DNA of 64,000 nucleotides from Linanthus parryae. Its lineage: Eukaryota; Streptophyta; Magnoliopsida; Ericales; Polemoniaceae. The notes under the pieces were generated by a model. The model worked only from the letters and a program-made list of their open reading frames with translations, ran no database searches and had not been told where the DNA came from. A program made the position numbers and the translations under genes. The stretch spans positions 142,039,927 to 142,103,926 of the forward strand of contig JALGPY010000002.1 of NCBI GenBank assembly GCA_023055425.1, read 5' to 3'. Positions 57,910-64,000 of this stretch are shown here, one piece after another; within the stretch, counting starts at the first letter, position 1; each line of letters starts with the position of its first letter.

Positions 57910-60869
57910 TTGGGAGCGGCTCAGTTAGATTGAAGACGAATGAAGGGAAGTTATGTACCTTGGAGCAGGTCAGACATGTACCACTTATTAAGAAGAATCT
58001 AATCTCCTTGAGTCTACTCGACAGCAAGGGATACCGTTTCAAAGGTGAAGGTGGAGATCTACAAGTCTGCAAGGGTTCTAAGGTGATTCTCAGGGGAGTC
58101 AAGAGTGGGACTTTGTACATGTTGCAAGGTTCGACGATCATGGGTTCTGCTGGAGTTGTCTCAGCCGAGATTAAGGAAGCTGATCTAACTAAGCTGTGGC
58201 ATATGAGGCTCGGTCATATGAGTGAACGTGGAATGCAGGAACTTCACAAGAAAGGCTATCTCACCGGGCATGTCCCCAAGAGCCTAGGGTTTTGTGAGCA
58301 CTGCGTGTATGGGAAGCTACAGCGTAGCAAGTTCCCTAAGGCGGTTCATAGAACAAAAGGTACTCTTGATTATATCCATTCGGATTGCTGGGGTCCCTAG
58401 AGTTGAGGCGATTGGCGGGTACAGGTATTTTCTAAGCATCATAGACGACTACTCCAGGATGACTTGGATATTCGTGATGAAGCACAAGAGTGAAGCCTTC
58501 GCAAGATTCAAGGAGTGGAAGACACTAGTAGAGAATCAGGTGGGAAAGAAGGTGAAGAGGCTGCGCACGGACAACGGCTTAGAGTTCTGTTCACCAGAGT
58601 TTGATGAATTCTGCAAGGATCAGGGAATAGCACGTCATCGCACCGTTCGGCACACACCGCAGCAGAACGGTGTAGCCAAGAGAATGAATCAGACACTTTT
58701 AGCGAAAGCAAGGTGCATGCTTTCGAATGCAGGTCTTTCTAGAGGTTTATGGGGAGAGGCAGTTTCCCTGGCATGCTATCTCATAAATCGGAGCCCGCAC
58801 ACAGGTATAGGATGCAAGATTCCTATGGAAGTCTGGACCGGTAATGCAGTGGATTACTCGGATTTGAGAGTATTTGGTTGTGTTGCCTATTATCACGTTG
58901 ATGATGGAAAACTAGAACAAAGAGCTAAGAAGGGAGTATTCATGGGTTTCGGAACAGGTGTGAAGGGATACAAGATATGGGCAGACAACAAGATTATACT
59001 TAGCAGAAGTGTAGTCTTTGATGAGACTCATATGTTGAAGAACTCCGTGGAAGTGGAGCTTGGAGGTGCAAAGAAGAAGGTGGAGGGAGAGTCGGATCCT
59101 ACTGATCCTGAGGATCCTGAAATCCCTACACCGTCGCCAGAAGCAGAAGAGGAAGAAGCAGAAGAGTCTGATAGTGAGGATGCGTCTACACCAGAGGAAC
59201 CGGTTCATCAAAGTATTGCTGAAGGAAGACCAAGGAGAGTCATAAAGCCTCCAGCGAGATACAGAGATGACGGTATGGTGGGATATGCATTACAGGTAGC
59301 GGAAGAGGTAGAGGACGAGCCATCATCTTACAAGGCCGCTATATCTAGTTCTGAGTCAGCACACTGGATTGCCGCGATGGGAGAAGAGATGGAGTCTCTT
59401 AGCAAGAACTCGACTTGGGAGCTTGTTAAATTGTCAGCGGGAAGGAAGATAGTCAGCTGCAAGTGGGTTTTCAGAAGAAAGGAAGGAACTACATCTGGAG
59501 AGGGCGTCAAGTATAAGGCAAGGCTAGTTGCAAGAGGGTTCAGTCAGAAAGAGGGAGTTGACTACAACGAGATCTTCTCACCGGTGGTCAGACATACTTC
59601 TATCCGGGTGTTACTAGCTTTAGTGGCACACCACGACCTAGAGCTTGAGCAATTGGATGTCAAGACAGCTTTCCTGCAAGGAGAGTTGGAGGAGGAAATA
59701 TACATGAGCCAACCGGAGGGGTTCCAAGTTCCCGGAAGAGAGAACCACGTGTGCAAGCTGAAGAGATCTCTCTACGGACTTAAGCGGTCACCGAGGCAAT
59801 GGTACAAGAGGTTTGACAGCTTCATGTTGAAGATTGGTTACCACAAGTGCGAGTATGATTGCTGCAGGTATCACAAAGAGTTGCATAGTGGATCACGTAT
59901 TTACCTAGTTCTATATGTGGATGATATTTTGATTGCAACTCGAAATATCAAGGACATTAGAGAACTGAAGAGGTCCCTTAGTGCGGAATTCGAGATGAAG
60001 GATCTGGGAGCTGCTCGGAAGATATTGGGAGTTGAGATCTATAGAGATAGGAAGAAGACGAAGCTTTTCTTATCACAGCAGGGATACATCAAGAAGATCT
60101 TGGCAAGATTCGGGATGTTATCAGCTAAAGCTATAAATACTCCTATGGCAACTAACAGCAAGCTAGGAATGTACACCGTTCAGACTGAGGAGGAGAAGGA
60201 GTACATGTCCAAGGTTTCATATGCTAGCGCAGTTGGAAGTCTCATCTATGCTATGGTCTGTACTCGACCGGACATAGCATTCGCTGTTAGTGTGGTTAGT
60301 CGTTTTATGGCTCATCCGGGTAGGGACCATTGGCAGGCGGTGAAGTGTATATTCAGGTACCTTCAGGGTACGTCAGACATTGGCCTATGCTATGGGTCAC
60401 GTGAAAACATCTTGGTAGCTGGTTTCTCGGATGCGAACTATGCAGGGGATATTGATAGTAGAAGATCAATGACAGGCTACGTATTTGCTCTGGGAGCATC
60501 TGTTGTGAGTTGGAAGGCGACGCTACAGCCGACGGTGACTTTGTCCACAACGGAGGCGGAGTATATGGCTCTAACGGAAGCAGCAAAGGAGGCAATTTGG
60601 CTTAAGGGAATGGTCAATGATCTAGGGCTACTTCAAGTTCAGGCGATAGTCTACTGTGATAGCTTGAGTGCGATTTGCTTGACTAAGGACCAGGTTCAGC
60701 ATGAAAGGACCAAGCATATCGACGTCAGGTATCATTTATGAGAAACGAGAGCAGGATCAAGGTGATGAAGGTGGGGACTGCTGACAACCCCGCAGATATG
60801 TTCACCAAGCCGGTTTCGGAGAGCAAGTTCTAGCATTGTCTGGAATTGCTCAACATCTTGAGCCAGTGA
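57882..60869 (+). pseudogene. Copia protease end, integrase, RT, RNase H
   Basis: From the frameshift, the frame runs through the gag-pre-integrase domain (WHMRLGHMSERGM, CEHCVYGK) to 58400, shifts again at HSDCWGP, and then stays open to 60741. Integrase has D (HSD) and D (RTDNGLEF), but the third catalytic residue reads K (NGVAKRMN instead of NGVAERMN). RT is well preserved (YVDDILIATRN) and RNase H carries STTEAEYMALTEAAKEAIW. A third frameshift near 60738 separates KHIDVRYH from RNESRIKVMKV...NPADMFTKP; a stop at 60831 and a final one at 60867 follow. Confidence 0.92.
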
Positions 60870-61013
60870 GACCCTTAGGGGCCATGTCGGACCCGGTGGG
60901 GGTCCAGTGAGTCTCTGTGACGAGAGACAATTGGGAGCGGAGAAGACGTAGCTTTGTTTACGAGAAGAGGAGCAGCTGCTGTTGACAAGAGAATTCAAGT
61001 TAAGGTGGAGATT

Positions 61014-61362
61014 TGTTGAGGAGGTGCCTTGAATGTGTTGAATTAGTCAAAGGCGGTGGAATAATGAGGTAGCAATTGTTAGGAATTGTTTCCATATCAA
61101 AGATGGAAACTTATGGGCAGCAAGTTTGTTTCCAATTTGGTTTTGGAAACCTTTGGCCTGTGGGTTTCCTCTAGGGTACTATATAAAGAAGCTAGTAGTC
61201 TCTCTACTAGGTATGCAAAACATTGTAATTGTTCATCTTAAGTGAATAAAGAGTACTTTTCCGCCGTGGAGGTAGTTAGCAAATATTTTACTAGCGAACC
61301 ACGTAAAATATTCGTGTTCTTCTTTTATTCGTTCTTCGTTCGTGAGGTGGTTTGTCATAACA
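61014..61362 (+). repeat. Copia 3' LTR
   Basis: 349 bp, preceded by AAGGTGGAGATT and followed by GTTGC, the right-hand target-site duplication. Confidence 0.95.
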
Positions 61363-61367
61363 GTTGC

Positions 61368-61893
61368 TGAAGTCCATAAAGTGTATAACTCAAAGCAAAC
61401 AAAGGTAGCGACACCATGCCTTGCTATGTACAAAGACCTATGAGAAGTGAAATTTAACAGACTTGACACCATGAGCATCGAACTCTCAGCCAATTTCCTG
61501 CAAATTGACGAACTGTTTGTGCACGGTCTAGACTTTCTCAAGTCATGTCGTCATAATCATAGTTTTGTTTTTTTTCTTTTCATTTATGTTTTTTTTTTTT
61601 TTTCCTTTAGAGATTATCGGTAGAAGTAGGTGAAGAAAAAGTAATAGTTGGAAGAAATGGGTCAAAGGACATATTTTTATTCCCTTTGACATCATAGCTT
61701 ATGCTCTTAATCATCACACACACTTTCACTTTTGATCCAACCGAGTTCTCTTTCCCATAGCCCAATTTTCTTCTCATAATTTACAAATACAAGCACATTG
61801 ACACCAGATTACACATGATTCACACAAATTATGTTCCCAATTTAACCAATTTTTGCACCTATTATCATACATTTTCCCTTTTTCTTTCATAAA
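61368..61893. other. Intergenic, USP 3' flank
   Basis: No gene seen. A T-rich tract lies at about 61565-61605. The last part should hold the USP 3' UTR on the minus strand. Confidence 0.45.
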
Positions 61894-62952
61894 CTATGCC
61901 AAAAGCCAGAAATCTTTGTGACGTTTTGTTGTGATCAAATACCCACCAAGCTTCCTACTCTTCCTCCTCACTCCAATAGCAATACAGTTTGCATTCTGTA
62001 TACAGTACTCCACCACCCCACCGCTGCCTGCCACCCGGTTCCCCGCCCACGCCACCAACAGCCGCCAAGTCATTGACTGTTTCTTCTGCCCTAGGACTAG
62101 CATCGCCACACCTTTTTTCTTTGCCTGTTCAACTATAGTCGGGCCTCTCTCTTTTCCTTCTGCTACCGCAACTTCCACCCTCACCTGCAGTGCCAAAACA
62201 ACTTAAATTTGAATTAGTTGTAACACGTCTTCTTACAAAGAAACTTTTTAGTGCCCCAAGAGAGCACCACGTGGTGCTCTACAACTAATGAATGTCTGCC
62301 AACCACTCACAGATTGTATAAGTGGTGTAGCACCACATGGTTCTCTTTTGAACATGTTGCAGAGTCACAATACGGAAAACAATAATTTTCATGTATCCAA
62401 ATGCATACATAAGCCCTTCCGTACTAGAGAATACCACTTGTAAGAGCACATAGGTGATGGTTACGACAACTAAAAACGCACCTCAGGTCTCTTAAGTTTG
62501 CAATAACTCTTCATGGATTGAAGATATTCAGAAACTCTTGGAGCTATCTCTTTTCTAGAGTTTTCATCCCCTATAAAACAAAAATTCTGGTTAATCTTCT
62601 TCCAGAAAACACAGAAGGCAGATAACAGAAGTTCATAATTAACTAAAATACCTTGCTTAGAAGGCCTGTTGACATAAAGAAGAATCAAAATGTCATGGGT
62701 TTGCACAGTTTGAGTTAATGCCCATTGCAAAGCACCCTTAGCTTCAATGCTAGAATCAACCACAACCATGATCCTCCTCACAACTTCTGCTGCATCGGGC
62801 TTCTCACCCGGTTTCACATCCTCAACGACTTTGCCAAAACCATCATCTTTCTGGTTACCAACTTTGGGAGAATTTGTGATGTTTTTTGGTAATATAGATG
62901 GTGAGCGGACGCGAACATGAGGCCTAATCTGACTCAAGCAGAAGCCTGGCAT
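61894..62952 (-). CDS. Universal stress protein (USP) domain protein, 3 exons
   Basis: The spliced frame is 681 nt (226 codons plus stop): exons 62652-62952, 62482-62570 and 61894-62184, all with GT-AG borders and matching phases. USP domains are small alpha/beta folds, some binding ATP, linked to stress responses. The domain begins at about residue 58 with RRIMVVVDSSIEAKGALQWAL, followed by HDILILLYV, VRVEVAVAEG and GVAMLVLGQKK. The C-terminal part (YCIQNANCIAIGVRRKS) is the last strand. The GX2GX9G(S/T) ATP-binding loop is not intact, so it may belong to the non-ATP-binding class. The first 57 residues are a low-complexity extension. The start is the first ATG of the frame. Confidence 0.88.
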
Positions 62953-64000
62953 TGTCTTTGTAGCTGCTTCCCTGGTGAGACAACATATTTGATCGAATGA
63001 GAGTACTTATAAGTTGAAAAAGATTAGGAAGCATCAATTAGGGCCTTCTTCATCATACCCTAAAGATAATTAATCCATTGATTCTTTTCTGTTGTACAAC
63101 TTTTTCTTTTCTTTTCTTTTGCTGTCTAATGATTTCATGCTTCTTTCTTGGGGGCTACAATGGCCATGAACATGGTTGTCATGAAGATGTAGGGTAGATC
63201 CTTCCTAGAGTAGAATTGAAGCTATTGAAACTTTTGGAAAGTCATTGAAATTAGACTATTTTTTTGTTGTTGTGGAAGAAACGACATTAGGCTAGTTTAT
63301 GTACTACTGACATTTGATTTGAGACCTATTATAATTCAACTGACTTTAAGTACAAAATAGGTGAATGCTACACCTTACATGCCCCTGCATTTTTAGGTAG
63401 TTAATGTGAAAAGAAATCAATTTCTCTGGAATCTTATACTTGGCTTCATCGGTAAACAGCTCAAAACTATGCAAATCAACCCCTCCTGTACTCGTTTTCA
63501 GTTTAGACGGCTAATTTGCAGTCTTCTGTACTAGATACGTAGGTCAAGATGTGGTTCTGCAACCAAGCGTCTGGAAACTGCTTTCTTTTTTGTTAGAACT
63601 TACCCGCCCCACCAGTTTGTAGAAACTACAGTACATAAACAATTTACAACCTCTACAATGAAAGATGTAATTTACTATAATGCAGAAAACCTTAATTGCA
63701 GGATCATGAAATCAATTCGTCTCAAGAACACACAAAACTGTAATCAGAAACGGGCACCGTTCGCCATGGAAATTGATGAATCTGACTGCGAACTTATGAA
63801 ACCATTGATCCTTATTGCTTTGATTTGGAGTCGCAGTACCTCCACTTGATTGGAATTCCATTGACGGACTCTCCTTTTATCTCTATCTCCTTCAATAATG
63901 CGTGACTGTTTCTCTGTAAGTGATGGAACATTCGTGGCATCAGCCATTTGAGGAGTCAAGTTACTTTTATGGAGGAAAGAAGAGGGCAATGTAATAACCA
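62953..64000. other. USP upstream region and unassigned DNA
   Basis: The first few hundred bases should contain the USP promoter. A minus-strand open stretch at 63744-63989 (with MADATNVPSLTEKQSR) has no recognised family; it could be an exon of a gene entering from the right. Nothing else is supported. Confidence 0.35.

Larger units (their letters stand above)
56469..61362 (+). mobile_element. Young Tork/Tnt1-like Copia retrotransposon
   Basis: A 4,894-bp element with two 349-bp LTRs (TGTTGAGG...CATAACA), a perfect GTTGC duplication (56464-56468 and 61363-61367), a PBS at 56820 and a polypurine-rich AAGGTGGAGATT before the right LTR. The LTRs differ at four positions by eye. The coding region is nearly complete but disabled by at least three frameshifts and two catalytic replacements. 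It lies between two convergent genes. Confidence 0.95.

Overview
The window is nuclear DNA of a flowering plant, most likely a eudicot. It has intron-rich genes with GT-AG borders, plant-type gene families, and a dense, nested load of LTR retrotransposons, LINEs, MULEs and MITEs. There is no prokaryotic or organellar gene organisation and I see no rRNA, tRNA or CRISPR locus. I cannot name the species from sequence alone.

Layout. 1-2498: the 5' end (LTR, PBS, leader) of a minus-strand, apparently non-coding LTR retrotransposon, inserted into a SIRE-type Copia element (2499 to about 7950) whose pol, extra downstream ORF and 3' LTR remain as stop-ridden relics. About 7990-12640: a very old, heavily mutated Copia element. 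13571-19400: a full-length plant L1-type LINE with 11-bp target-site duplications and a 40-bp poly(A) tail. About 20082-20705: a LINE fragment split by a 181-bp MITE. 21588-35539: the NOP14 gene (minus strand, 14 exons, 942 codons), a ribosome-biogenesis factor. Its intron 12 carries a four-level nest: a hAT-type MITE, inside it a Mutator-like element, inside that a retroposed copy with an intact 94-codon wound-responsive (DUF3774) ORF. 35657-38108: a decayed MULE whose TIR starts 118 bp from the NOP14 start codon, itself hit by a tRNA-headed SINE. About 38186-40736: a truncated LTR, a hairpin minisatellite and other repeats. 40737-51197: a non-autonomous, Tat-like Gypsy element (minus strand, TSD GTCGT) with gag-protease, no polymerase, a hairpin satellite and an antisense plant-mobile-domain gene. 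About 51717-53210: an Athila-like LTR. 54230-55828: an intronless O-fucosyltransferase-family gene. 56469-61362: a young, almost complete but disabled Tork/Tnt1-like Copia element (TSD GTTGC). 61894-62952: a three-exon universal-stress-protein gene on the minus strand.

Three host genes are well supported: NOP14 (SSU processome, nucleolus), the O-fucosyltransferase (Golgi glycosylation) and the USP-domain protein (stress). They are not functionally linked. The rest is transposable-element sequence of several ages. The two LTRs of the 56.5-61.4 kb Copia differ at 4 of 349 positions, those of the Gypsy element at roughly 30 of 615 (both counted by eye), and the 8-12.6 kb Copia is decayed almost beyond recognition.
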